Positions 18,534 through 27,827 of a stretch of 64,000 nt of DNA are shown here, piece after piece. A program made the translations under genes and the position numbers. The notes under the pieces are model-generated. The model did not search any database and was not told the DNA's origin. It was given only the letters and a program-made list of their open reading frames with translations. Every line of letters begins with the position of its first letter. The first letter of the stretch is position 1. This stretch comes from Brachyspira hampsonii 30446 (GTDB taxonomy: Bacteria; Spirochaetota; Brachyspiria; Brachyspirales; Brachyspiraceae): the NCBI RefSeq assembly GCF_000316195.1, contig NZ_JH994111.1, positions 62,001-126,000 on the forward strand, given 5' to 3'.

Positions 18534-18850
18534 CTTGCCCGCCCTTTTTCCTTACTGTTTTTATGTACAAATTCATTTTTATTTTCTTTATTATCTATAC
18601 AGAAATTAAAGCTGCCCACCCTAGGTTTTGTTAAGTTTTTAATCTCTTTAACGCACGGTTAGCAAAACTTTATATATAATTAAATTGTTATTATTAATCA
18701 ATTTTTATTTATGGCTTAGTTTTGCGTGCGGTAGAGAAACAATAAATTTAAACACAACTTGGGTGGGTGTTAAAATTTCAGTAAAGATACTAAAACTAAA
18801 ATGATTATAAATTCAAAATAGATAATAAACCTAAAGGCTGGGGTTCAAAA
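18534..18850. repeat. Family A palindromic repeat, copy A2
   Basis: Outer box CCCGCCCTTT, middle GCCCACCCTAGG, inner AACGCACGGTTAG, then GCGTGCGG, ACTTGGGTGGGTG and AGGCTGGGG. The inner arm extends further here: GCAAAACT follows the first inner box and AGTTTTGC precedes the second. Fills the gap between the dehydrogenase-like gene and the lipoprotein gene. Confidence 0.8.
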
Positions 18851-18866
18851 TAAATCAAAAAACAGA

Positions 18867-20114
18867 TTATTCTATTATGTATAAATATTCATCTTTTATG
18901 AATGAACTAATTTCATTAAAGCTCAAAACTATTTCTGTTTCACCTAAAACATAAGGAGTTATAGTATATATAGGCCATACAAAATGCACGCCGTCAGAAT
19001 AGATGTAAAAAGATGTATCAGCTAAAGTTATTTCATCTAATGGAACTAAATAATCTTCTTCTGTTCTATTATCTATTGATAAAAGTTTATCTCTCATAAT
19101 GCTTCTTAATTCATCATCATCAAAATCTTTTATAAAATTAGTAGCTTCTATTTTTTCACCTGTTTCTAGTGAGTATACTGAATTATAATTATTGTACACT
19201 CCATGGGCTCCGCCTAGATATAGTGTTGAAGTTCTTCTTATAGATATAGTTTTATCATTAAAATAAGTTATGTTGATAGATTTACTTGATTCATAGCTGT
19301 CAGCAGAATTTGTTAACCATTCATTATAAGGAGCACTCATATCATTTTCAAATAATTTTGATATATTGTCTTTTTTATCTTCAAATTCTAAATTTTCATT
19401 TCTTTTTAAATTATTTAGATTGAAACCTTCATTTATATCAAAAGAAATTTTATCATATACTTCTAATTTGTTAGTGTCATCAGGTATAAGCAAAAATATA
19501 GAATCTTTATATGAGAATGTTGATGCACTTCCATATTCATTAGTTTCAGAAACATCTGAATATGCATAGTTATATACTGCTGCTTTTAATGATGAAGCAG
19601 TATTTATTTCTTTTGATGAACTATTTAATGATTTGGAAGTCATTTTAAATGATGTAATATTTGAATATGTACTTTCTATACTGTCTCCGTTTTCAGCTTC
19701 TGCATATATTTTATTGTTCGTTATATCAAGAATGCTGTTTTTATCATAGAATTGATTTACATCATTATTTAAATTTTTATAATTAAAAGCTGCCTTTATT
19801 TTTTGATAATTAGGCATTAATTCAGAATCGCTATTTATATAGTCTGGCCATCTATCATTTAAATATACTGAACAGAAATCTCCTTCATCATTTTTCATAT
19901 AGTAGTAATGAGATATCCATTCTATATTTTTTTGTTTATAAGAGATATTATTTTCAGCATTATTATTGTTTGATTCTTCGGCTTGTTTTAATTCATTAGT
20001 TTGAGTTTCTATTGTATTAGTATTGGTTTGATTATTATTAATGTTATTATTTTTATTATTTGAACATGATATTATTAAAAGTATAAAAGATAATGCAAGA
20101 ATATTTCTAATCAT
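18867..20114 (-). CDS. Lipoprotein with DUF3298/RsiV-like domain
   Basis: 415 residues. Signal peptide with lipobox (LLIISC, Cys17) followed by an Asn/Thr/Gln-rich linker to about residue 60. The C-terminal half resembles the DUF4163-DUF3298 pair found in RsiV-type and other surface lipoproteins: LYLGGAHGVYNNYNSVYSLETGEKI, then the FIKDFDDDELRSIMRDKL helix and the final FYIYSDGVHFVWPIYTITPYV...IVLSFNEI strands. Probably anchored in the outer or inner membrane; in RsiV this fold binds lysozyme, but no sigma factor gene is adjacent. A good divergent promoter lies upstream at 20150-20178. Confidence 0.8.
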   Translation of the reverse strand: MIRNILALSFILLIISCSNNKNNNINNNQTNTNTIETQTNELKQAEESNNNNAENNISYKQKNIEWISHYYYMKNDEGDFCSVYLNDRWPDYINSDSELMPNYQKIKAAFNYKNLNNDVNQFYDKNSILDITNNKIYAEAENGDSIESTYSNITSFKMTSKSLNSSSKEINTASSLKAAVYNYAYSDVSETNEYGSASTFSYKDSIFLLIPDDTNKLEVYDKISFDINEGFNLNNLKRNENLEFEDKKDNISKLFENDMSAPYNEWLTNSADSYESSKSINITYFNDKTISIRRTSTLYLGGAHGVYNNYNSVYSLETGEKIEATNFIKDFDDDELRSIMRDKLLSIDNRTEEDYLVPLDEITLADTSFYIYSDGVHFVWPIYTITPYVLGETEIVLSFNEISSFIKDEYLYIIE

Positions 20115-20149
20115 AAATTGTTTTCCTAGATTTAAAAGATATAGTAAAC

Positions 20150-20178
20150 ATAATATTTTACATTGTTGTTTTTGTCAA
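20150..20178 (-). promoter_or_regulatory. Promoter for the RsiV-like lipoprotein gene
   Basis: Minus strand TTGACA (20178-20173), 17-nt spacer, TATTAT (20155-20150). Divergent from the oppA promoter, about 33 bases apart. Confidence 0.75.
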
Positions 20179-20210
20179 TATAAAATATTACTATATAAAG
20201 AAGTTTTTTA

Positions 20211-20238
20211 TTGACATTATAAAAGTTTATGATATAAC
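20211..20238 (+). promoter_or_regulatory. Promoter for the first oppA-type gene
   Basis: TTGACA (20211-20216), 16-nt spacer, TATAAC (20233-20238), 42 bases before the ATG. Confidence 0.75.
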
Positions 20239-20279
20239 ATAATTTATAACTTTATAATTTTTTATATAGGGGCTGTATT

Positions 20280-21887
20280 ATGAAAAAGATATTTATTGCT
20301 TTTTTGATGATTTTTTTGATTGTAATATCATGCGGTAAAAAATCAGAAACAAGTAGCGGAGCGGTTTCATCTGTATCAATAAATTTGGGACCTGAACCTA
20401 AGACTATGGATCCTACATTAAATTCTATCAATGTTGTATCATCTTATATACTTCATGCTTTTGAAGGCTTAACAAAGATAGATTCAAATAATAATGTAAG
20501 ACCCGGTATGGCAGAAACTTGGGATATATCAGACGATGGTTTGGTATATACATTTCATCTAAGAAAGAATGCAAAGTGGTCTGACGGTAAGCCTGTAACA
20601 GCACATGATTTTGAATATGCATGGAAAAGGGCAGTTGATCCGAATACAGCAGCTGAATATTCATATATGATGGAAATAGTAAAGAATGCTAAAGAGATTA
20701 ATGTAGGCAATATGGATTATAATAGTTTAGGAGTGAGAGCTATTGATGATTATACATTTGAAGTACAGCTTGAAAATCCTGCTATTTATTTTATAGACTT
20801 TATAGCTTCTACAGTAGTATTTATGCCTGTTAGAAAAGATATTATAGAACAATATGGAGATAAATGGACTTTAACTCCTGAAACATATATAGGAAATGGT
20901 CCTTATAAAATGAAAGAAAGGGTAATAGATGAGAGAATAGTTTTTGATATTAATACTAATTATTATGATGCTGATAAGCAGGTAGCTAAAGAGATTAATT
21001 TTGTACTTATGAGCGATCCGAATACAGCTATTGCAGGAATTAGAGGAGGCACTATAGATTTTTCTGCCTTAGAACCTCCTGCAGCTGAGATAGAAACATT
21101 AAAAAATGAAGGTTATATAGTGGCAAATAATGCTTTAGGTACTTATTATATAGAATTAAATATTACGAATAAGGCTTTTGCAGATAAAAGAGTAAGACAG
21201 GCTTTATCACTTGCCATAGACAGAAATTATATAGTATCAAATGTTACTAAAGGCGGACAGATTCCTGCTGGTGCTTTTGTGCCTACTGAAGTGAGAGGAT
21301 TAAACACTACATTTAGAAAAGAAAATAAAGAATATATAAATGTTAATGACTATGAGAATAATGTTCAAAAGGCAAAAGAGTTAATGGCTGAAGCAGGTTA
21401 TCCTAATGGTGCAAATTATCCTGTAATAGAATTAAAAGTGTCTCCTGGTATTTATGTATTAATTGGAGAGGCTTTGCAGCAGATGTGGAAAGAGACATTA
21501 AATGTTAATGTCTCTTTAGTACAGGAAGAGTTTCCTATAACACTTCAGTCTTTGATAGAAAAAGATTATCAAATGGCTAGAATGGGCTGGACAGGTGATT
21601 ATAATGATCCTATGACTATGCTTGATGTTATGGTAAGCGGCGGCGGAGTAAATCATACAGGATTTGCTAACAAAGAATATGATGATAAAATATTAACAGC
21701 TAAACAAAGCGAAGATAATAAGATAAGAATGGCAGCTATGGCTGAAGCTGAAAATATACTTATGGATGAGATGCCTATTATACCTTTATATTATAGAGCA
21801 GATTCATTTATGAAAAATCCTAAATTAGAAGGTGTGGTATTAAATCCTTTAGGAAGACATAAATTTAATTATTCATATATAAAATAA
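20280..21887 (+). CDS. oppA: Peptide ABC transporter substrate-binding lipoprotein (OppA type), paralogue 1
   Basis: 535-residue extracytoplasmic oligopeptide-binding protein of the SBP_bac_5 family. Signal peptide and lipobox (IVISC, Cys18) anchor it by lipid. Family hallmarks: PKTMDPTLN near the start, HAFEGLTKI, WDISDDGLVYTFHLRKNAKWSDGKPV, and RQALSLAIDRNYI in the second lobe. First of three tandem paralogues and closest to the second, which starts 18 bases downstream in the same transcript. No permease or ATPase gene is in the window, so it must use a transporter encoded elsewhere. Confidence 0.92.
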   Translation: MKKIFIAFLMIFLIVISCGKKSETSSGAVSSVSINLGPEPKTMDPTLNSINVVSSYILHAFEGLTKIDSNNNVRPGMAETWDISDDGLVYTFHLRKNAKWSDGKPVTAHDFEYAWKRAVDPNTAAEYSYMMEIVKNAKEINVGNMDYNSLGVRAIDDYTFEVQLENPAIYFIDFIASTVVFMPVRKDIIEQYGDKWTLTPETYIGNGPYKMKERVIDERIVFDINTNYYDADKQVAKEINFVLMSDPNTAIAGIRGGTIDFSALEPPAAEIETLKNEGYIVANNALGTYYIELNITNKAFADKRVRQALSLAIDRNYIVSNVTKGGQIPAGAFVPTEVRGLNTTFRKENKEYINVNDYENNVQKAKELMAEAGYPNGANYPVIELKVSPGIYVLIGEALQQMWKETLNVNVSLVQEEFPITLQSLIEKDYQMARMGWTGDYNDPMTMLDVMVSGGGVNHTGFANKEYDDKILTAKQSEDNKIRMAAMAEAENILMDEMPIIPLYYRADSFMKNPKLEGVVLNPLGRHKFNYSYIK

Positions 21888-21905
21888 AATGTTAGGAGAA
21901 GAAAT

Positions 21906-23507
21906 ATGAAAAAAGTAATGGCTGTATTTTTAATATTAAGTTTCTTATTTATTCTGTCATGCACAGGTAATTCTGGAAACAAAAATGATACTATAGTTAT
22001 TAATATGGGGGCAGAGCCTAGAACTATAGATCCTAGCTTAAACAGTTTGAATGTTGTTTCTGCTATGTTATTTCATGCATTTGAAAGTTTGACAAGAATA
22101 GGACCGGACGGAAAACTTACAAATGGTATGGCAGAAAGCTGGGATATATCCGAAGACGGAAAAGTTTATACTTTTCATTTAAGAACTAATGCTTTATGGT
22201 CTGATGGTAAGCCTGTAACAGCACATGATTTTGAATACGGCTGGAAAAGAGTTGTTAATCCTGATGTGGCAGCTCAATATTCTTCTTTATTAGAAATAAT
22301 AAAAAATGCTAAAGAGATTAATGCTGGTACTATGGATTATAATGAACTTGGAGTAAAAGCTTTAGATGATTATACATTTCAAGTAGAGCTAGTTGATCCT
22401 GCAGCTTACTTTTTAGAGTTTATGACTACAGTAGGAGTTTTTTCTCCTATAAGAAAGGATATTATAGAGCAGTACGGAGATGATTGGACTTTATCACCTG
22501 AAACTTATGTATGTAATGGTCCTTACCAAATGTCAGAAAGAGTTATGGATGAATATATAATTTTTGAGGCTAGAACTAATTATTATAATGCTGAAGAGAC
22601 TGTTGCTAAAAAATTAAAATTCCTTTCTATGGCAGATCCTAATACGGCTATTGCCGGAATCAGAGGAGGAACTATACATTTTTCAGCATTGGAGCCTCCT
22701 TCCAGTGAAATAGAAAAATTAAAAGCTGAAAATTATATTGCTCTTAGAGACGGAGCAGGTACTTTCTACTTATCTCTTAATATTACAAATAATGCTTTAA
22801 AAGATAAAAAAGTAAGGCAGGCTTTATCTCTTGCTATTGACAGAAATTATATAGTATCTAATGTTACTATGGGCGGACAGGCACCAGCTCAGGGATTTGT
22901 ACCTCCTACAATAGATGGTATTAGTAATTCATACAGAGCTGAGGCTGGTATATTAATAGATACTGATAATTATACTGCAAATGTAGAAAAAGCTAAGGCA
23001 TTAATGGCTGAGGCTGGATATCCTAACGGAGAAGGTTTTCCTGTATTAGAGATAAGAGTTTCTCCAGGTCTTCATATAATAGTTGCTGAGGCTATACAGC
23101 AGATGTGGAAATCTAATTTAAATATTGATGTAACATTAAAAAATGATGAGTATCCTCTTGTACTTCAGTATTTAGTAGAGAAAAACTTTGATATTGGTTC
23201 TATGGCTTGGAATGCTGATTACAGAGATCCTATGACTATGCTTGAAATAATGCTTACAGGAAATTCATTCAATTACGGTTCATATTCTAATCCTAGTTAT
23301 GATGTTTTGGTTAATAGTGCTAGAAAAACTGCTGATGCTTCTGTGAGAATGAAATACATGATGGATGCTGAAAAAATATTAATAGATGATATGCCTTTTA
23401 TACCTCTTTATCATAGAGCATTTACTTTAATGGTTAGTCCTAAATTGAAAGGTGTAGTATATAATACTTTGGGAAAACATAAATTTAATTACTGCTATAT
23501 AGAATAG
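21906..23507 (+). CDS. oppA: Peptide ABC transporter substrate-binding lipoprotein (OppA type), paralogue 2
   Basis: 533 residues, co-transcribed with paralogue 1 (RBS TTAGGAGAAG). Lipobox Cys19 (FILSC). The same landmarks recur almost unchanged: PRTIDPSLNSLNVVS, WDISEDGKVYTFHLRTNALWSDGKPVTAHDFEYGWKR split between the first and second lobes, and RQALSLAIDRNYIVSNVT. The peptide-contacting second lobe differs more, which suggests diverged specificity after duplication. A strong terminator at 23539-23568 ends this two-gene unit. Confidence 0.92.
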   Translation: MKKVMAVFLILSFLFILSCTGNSGNKNDTIVINMGAEPRTIDPSLNSLNVVSAMLFHAFESLTRIGPDGKLTNGMAESWDISEDGKVYTFHLRTNALWSDGKPVTAHDFEYGWKRVVNPDVAAQYSSLLEIIKNAKEINAGTMDYNELGVKALDDYTFQVELVDPAAYFLEFMTTVGVFSPIRKDIIEQYGDDWTLSPETYVCNGPYQMSERVMDEYIIFEARTNYYNAEETVAKKLKFLSMADPNTAIAGIRGGTIHFSALEPPSSEIEKLKAENYIALRDGAGTFYLSLNITNNALKDKKVRQALSLAIDRNYIVSNVTMGGQAPAQGFVPPTIDGISNSYRAEAGILIDTDNYTANVEKAKALMAEAGYPNGEGFPVLEIRVSPGLHIIVAEAIQQMWKSNLNIDVTLKNDEYPLVLQYLVEKNFDIGSMAWNADYRDPMTMLEIMLTGNSFNYGSYSNPSYDVLVNSARKTADASVRMKYMMDAEKILIDDMPFIPLYHRAFTLMVSPKLKGVVYNTLGKHKFNYCYIE

Positions 23508-23538
23508 ATTAAAAAATAATAATAATTTCTGATTTATG

Positions 23539-23568
23539 AAAGAGGCTTTATTATAAGCCTCTTTTTTA
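23539..23568 (+). terminator. Intrinsic terminator after oppA paralogue 2
   Basis: Perfect stem AAAGAGGCTT / AAGCCTCTTT followed by TTTTATTTT. Confidence 0.9.
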
Positions 23569-23640
23569 TTTTTTATTAAAATTTTTATCTGAAACGATTC
23601 AATTAGAAATATATACATTGAATTTAATTTTATTTAGTTA

Positions 23641-23668
23641 TTGACAAATATTTATATTAGAGTATAAA
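23641..23668 (+). promoter_or_regulatory. Promoter for oppA paralogue 3
   Basis: TTGACA (23641-23646), 16-nt spacer, TATAAA (23663-23668), 40 bases before the ATG. It shows that paralogue 3 is transcribed independently. Confidence 0.75.
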
Positions 23669-23707
23669 TAAGATGTTAACATAATAATTTAGTTTTGGAT
23701 AATCACT

Positions 23708-25300
23708 ATGAAAAAAATAATCTATTTATCAATTATCATTATTTTATTATTATTGAATGCCTGTAAAAATAAAGATTTATATAATGAAAGCATAAGAGTA
23801 AGCATAGGAGCTGAACCTCAAAGTATAGACCCATCATTTTTATCAGCTATAGACAGTATGATTTATGCAGTTCATGTATTTGAGGGACTAACTTCAAAAG
23901 ATAAGGATGGAAACATAATAGGAGGAGCAGCTGAAAGTTGGGATATTTCTGAAGACGGACTTACTATTACATTTCATTTAAGGGAAAACGCTAAATGGTC
24001 TGACGGTAAAAATGTTGTTGCTGATGAGTTTGTATATTCTTTTAGAAGGCTTGCCGATCCTAAAACAGCATCTTCATATAGTTTTTTAATATCATCTGTA
24101 AAAAATGCTGATAAGATTCTCAAAGGAGAACTTCCTATAGAAGAACTAGGAGTAGAGGCATTAGATGATAAAACTTTTGCGGTGTATTTTGAAAGTCCTA
24201 CAGCGTACTTTTTGGAATTAGCGGCCGTTCCTATATTTTCACCTCTTAGAAAAGAAGTTATAAGCGATAATTGGACTTATTCTCCTGACACATATATAGG
24301 TAATGGTCCTTACAAAATGATAGATAGAAAACCTGATGAGATAATATCTTTAGAATTAAATACTAATTATTGGAATAAAGATGACATAATAGCTAAGAGA
24401 ATAGATTTTGTTATGTTCTCTGATGTATCTACGGCTTATGCTGCTTTAAAGGAAGGATCTATATTATATTCATATAAGATACCTACTTCCGATGTAGATT
24501 TACTAAGAGAGGAAGGCTATTTAGTTACAACACCTTCTTTAGGCACAGCATATTATGCTTTGAATAATACAAATGAAGTTTTAAAAGATAAAAGAGTAAG
24601 AAGAGCCTTATCTCTTGCAATAGATAGAAATTATATAGTAGAAAATATTACTAAATTGGGAGAAATACCCGCAGCTGCTTTTATACCTTATGGTTTAAAA
24701 GATGTAAATGGTGATTTTAGAGAAAACGGCGGCGGATATTACAGTGTTAAGAAAGAAGATTATAAAGCAAATATTGAAGAAGCTAAAAAACTTTTAGAAG
24801 AAGCAGGCTATACTAATGGAGAGAATTTTCCTGTATTAGAGTTTAAAACTAATCCGGGAACAGGTGTTACAATAGCTGAAGCAGTTCAGCAGATGTGGAA
24901 AGAAAATCTCAATATAGATATGACTATCACTCAGGAGGAATGGTCAGTATTTCAAAGAAACAGGCAGACAAGACATTATGTGGTATGCCGTGCTGATTGG
25001 CTTGGAGATTATATGGATCCTATGACTTTTGCTGATCTATTTGTAAGTACAAGTGCAGGAAATAGAGTAGGGTATAATAATCCTGAATATGATAGGCTTA
25101 TATTAGAGGCTAAAAATACTATTGATAATAAAATAAGAATGGCTAATATGCATAAGGCTGAAGATAAACTTATAGGTGAAGATATGGCTTTTATACCTAT
25201 TTATCATTATACTTCTTCTTCAATGCAAAGCCCAAAATTGAAAAATGTTTTAGTTGATACTTTAGAAATAAGAAGATTTTTTTATTCGTATATAGAATGA
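23708..25300 (+). CDS. oppA: Peptide ABC transporter substrate-binding lipoprotein (OppA type), paralogue 3
   Basis: 530 residues, SBP_bac_5 family, lipobox Cys19 (LLNAC). It shares PQSIDPSFL, WDISEDGLTITFHLRENAKWSDGK and RRALSLAIDRNYIVENIT with its neighbours but is the most diverged of the three, and has its own promoter and terminator. It probably binds a different peptide set under different control. Upstream signal: no strong RBS is evident before the ATG (GGATAATCACT). Confidence 0.92.
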   Translation: MKKIIYLSIIIILLLLNACKNKDLYNESIRVSIGAEPQSIDPSFLSAIDSMIYAVHVFEGLTSKDKDGNIIGGAAESWDISEDGLTITFHLRENAKWSDGKNVVADEFVYSFRRLADPKTASSYSFLISSVKNADKILKGELPIEELGVEALDDKTFAVYFESPTAYFLELAAVPIFSPLRKEVISDNWTYSPDTYIGNGPYKMIDRKPDEIISLELNTNYWNKDDIIAKRIDFVMFSDVSTAYAALKEGSILYSYKIPTSDVDLLREEGYLVTTPSLGTAYYALNNTNEVLKDKRVRRALSLAIDRNYIVENITKLGEIPAAAFIPYGLKDVNGDFRENGGGYYSVKKEDYKANIEEAKKLLEEAGYTNGENFPVLEFKTNPGTGVTIAEAVQQMWKENLNIDMTITQEEWSVFQRNRQTRHYVVCRADWLGDYMDPMTFADLFVSTSAGNRVGYNNPEYDRLILEAKNTIDNKIRMANMHKAEDKLIGEDMAFIPIYHYTSSSMQSPKLKNVLVDTLEIRRFFYSYIE

Positions 25301-25326
25301 AATTATGTTTTATAGTATTAATAATA

Positions 25327-25370
25327 AAAAAGTTAGTATTTAATTTTTTGAATACTAACTTTTATTATTA
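25327..25370. terminator. Bidirectional terminator between oppA paralogue 3 and rhodanese gene
   Basis: AAAAGTTAGTATT / AATACTAACTTTT stem with A and T runs on opposite sides, serving both convergent genes. Confidence 0.8.
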
Positions 25371-25373
25371 TTA

Positions 25374-25694
25374 TTAATTATTTTTTAAGGCCATTGCTAA
25401 TTGACTATATCCGCCGTAAATTAGATTATAGATTTCTTCAAATCCTTTTTTGTGCATATAATGAGCTAAAGCTTCGGCTCTTGCACCTGTAGCACAATAG
25501 AGAAGATATTTTCCTGATTTATCTAAGCTATTAACTAAATTTTCAGCTTTAGGATCATTCAAATCTATTAATATGCTTCCTTCTATAGTACCTGTCATAT
25601 TAATTTCCATTTCGCTTCTTACATCTAATATTTTTATATCATTATTAGACTTTATCAAATCAGCAGCCTCTTTTGCATTTAAAGATTTTAACAT
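25374..25694 (-). CDS. Rhodanese-like domain protein
   Basis: Single-domain rhodanese, 106 residues, cytoplasmic. The active-site loop is YCATGARA with the catalytic Cys at about residue 68; the N-terminal ILDVRSEMEI (CH2A-like) and C-terminal YGGYSQLAMALKNN are typical. It likely carries persulfide sulfur or acts as a small sulfurtransferase. Monocistronic; convergent with oppA paralogue 3 and in the same direction as the GerMN gene upstream. Confidence 0.88.
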   Translation of the reverse strand: MLKSLNAKEAADLIKSNNDIKILDVRSEMEINMTGTIEGSILIDLNDPKAENLVNSLDKSGKYLLYCATGARAEALAHYMHKKGFEEIYNLIYGGYSQLAMALKNN

Positions 25695-25778
25695 TATAAC
25701 ACCTACTTTTTATATATACATATTATGGGTATATAATAACATGAATATATATAAAATCAAGATTATATTTTTATTAAT

Positions 25779-27653
25779 TTACTCAAATCTGCTGAAAGGT
25801 ATATTCTCTATAGCACCTTCCGCTCCTATAGTTTCATTTAATTGTCCATTAATAAGGAATATAACATTGTCTATACCTTCAAATTGAGTAGCTGTATATA
25901 CAAGCTGATAAATCTGTACCATAGTTCCTTCATTTCCAAGAGGATTAAATTCAAAGTTCTCATTGAAGTTCAAATATACTGTATTATTCTCAATGAATAT
26001 ATCAAGTAATTCAGTATCTTTAGGTATGCAGCTTATTATATTTCTATTATTCTCTTCATCAGTAGCACCAATCAATAATTCTTTTATAGCTTCCTCTACA
26101 GAAGATTTATTATTAAATTTCCTTTCTCTGAATATCAATGTAATAGAGCCTGTTGATTCGCTGTATTCAACTAAATATATTCCTTCGTTACTATTTTCTT
26201 TGAGTTTTCTTTCTTTTAAATCTCTAGTTATATTATTATTAGCTTTTTTTATATTATAATTATTAATATCATTTTGAGCTTTTTTAATAATTTCTTTTTT
26301 ATATTCTGCATTATTATTATTATTTATGATGCTATTATTTTTTAATTGTGAAGTTTTTCTTATATTATCTTTTACTATGTTTCCTCTGACTTCTTTTATA
26401 TCATTTTTTTCCTCTGAAGGCTTATTTATTATTGAATTATTATTTGCTTCTTTAATATTATTATTAACTGTATTATTATTATTTACGCTATTATTATTTT
26501 CTCTTACAACATTATTATTGTAATTAGGATTAACCATATCATTTATTACTCTGTTATAATCAATATTAGATTTATCCAGAGAATTAGTTATAGTATAAAT
26601 AGATGATTGTATTATATCTTTTCTATTTGGTAATGTATTATTATTTACGGTATTATTGTTTGTATTGGAATTCAGATTTTCTTTAGTATCATTAACTTGA
26701 TTATTATTGGCAGATATTTCTTTACTATTATTATTTAAATATTTATCAATATTAAAATTATAATTTTCATTTGTATTTGAATTATTTTGTTTAGTATTTT
26801 CTATATAACTTGCCGGAGCTCTTGTACTGAAAGTAGTAGTTGATGCCGGCTTCATAGTTGTAGTTTCTCTTTTAGTAGTATTATCTTTTGGTTTTAGAAT
26901 ATCATCAAATATGCTTTTTTTAGTCTCAGTATTATTTTGTCTATTAGCAGCATTTGTATTTTTTTTAGTATCCTGAGTATTATTATTATTCTGTCTGTTT
27001 TCTAATATCATTTGCTCTAGATAATTATGTGTTTTTTCTTCTTCAGGTGTTTTCATATCTGCGACAATGATATTTTCTTCACTATTATTTGTAATATTAT
27101 TTTCAGGTATTCTATTTAATGTATTCATTTTGTTTGATAATATTACTGATTCATGATTATTTCCGTAATCCACATATCCGCTGTCATAAAGTATAGAATT
27201 ATTGCTTCCGCTATTATTGAAGAAAGGAAGTAAAGATTCCTTTGTTATTATACTAGAATTTGTAATATTTTCAGACATCATATCCAAAGATGTTTCTATT
27301 TTGGAATTTGTTTCATAAGCCATTACAGATAGAGTTTCATTTGTATCAGTTTTTATAAAGAAGTTGAATAATGGTATATTATTTAAGAAACTCATTTTAT
27401 TTTGATCTTCTGTAATTCCATCGCTTTCCAATACTAATGCTTCTCTATGATTGATTGAGAAGAAATCTTTTATTGCTATATCCACCATAGGAGAATATTT
27501 TTTTACAACTGTAAATATCAAAGCTGCTGCGATGATAAAAGCTATTGAAATTATGAATGGTTTTTTTAGATTTATTTCTTTACTTTCATTTTTAATTTGT
27601 CTTGTATATGATATACTTTTAGATTTAGATTTAAGCTGCTCGTATCTTGGCAC
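25779..27653 (-). CDS. Membrane-anchored GerMN-domain protein with Asn-rich linker
   Basis: 624 residues in three parts. A basic cytoplasmic N-terminus (residues 1-30) leads to one membrane helix (about 32-50). A roughly 400-residue low-complexity region dominated by Asn, Thr, Ser and Lys follows. The last 135 residues form a GerMN domain (sporulation and spore germination family): SITLIFRERKF, VEEAIKELLIGATDEENNRN, FNENFEFNPLGNEGTMVQIYQLVYTATQF. In non-sporeformers GerMN domains are thought to sit at the cell envelope near peptidoglycan. The start is supported by its position directly after the charged leader, but the RBS (CCGGAGTG) lies about 8 bases upstream. Confidence 0.8.
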   Translation of the reverse strand: MPRYEQLKSKSKSISYTRQIKNESKEINLKKPFIISIAFIIAAALIFTVVKKYSPMVDIAIKDFFSINHREALVLESDGITEDQNKMSFLNNIPLFNFFIKTDTNETLSVMAYETNSKIETSLDMMSENITNSSIITKESLLPFFNNSGSNNSILYDSGYVDYGNNHESVILSNKMNTLNRIPENNITNNSEENIIVADMKTPEEEKTHNYLEQMILENRQNNNNTQDTKKNTNAANRQNNTETKKSIFDDILKPKDNTTKRETTTMKPASTTTFSTRAPASYIENTKQNNSNTNENYNFNIDKYLNNNSKEISANNNQVNDTKENLNSNTNNNTVNNNTLPNRKDIIQSSIYTITNSLDKSNIDYNRVINDMVNPNYNNNVVRENNNSVNNNNTVNNNIKEANNNSIINKPSEEKNDIKEVRGNIVKDNIRKTSQLKNNSIINNNNNAEYKKEIIKKAQNDINNYNIKKANNNITRDLKERKLKENSNEGIYLVEYSESTGSITLIFRERKFNNKSSVEEAIKELLIGATDEENNRNIISCIPKDTELLDIFIENNTVYLNFNENFEFNPLGNEGTMVQIYQLVYTATQFEGIDNVIFLINGQLNETIGAEGAIENIPFSRFE

Positions 27654-27755
27654 TTGTTCACTCCGGAGTATTATGTATCGTTTAAATTATCGATAAAAAT
27701 GGGAATGCTATTAGAATTTATTTTATAGGAGAGTTTTAGAGAATTATTTTTATAA

Positions 27756-27792
27756 AAAACCCTTTTAGAAAAACTATATTTCTAAAAGGGCT
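27756..27792 (-). terminator. Terminator after the TPR protein gene
   Basis: CCCTTTTAGAAA / TTTCTAAAAGGG perfect 12-bp stem (27760-27771 with 27779-27790), followed on the minus strand by TTTTTTATA. Confidence 0.9.
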
Positions 27793-27827
27793 ATTATTAT
27801 TTCTTATTTAATGATTTTTTTATTATT

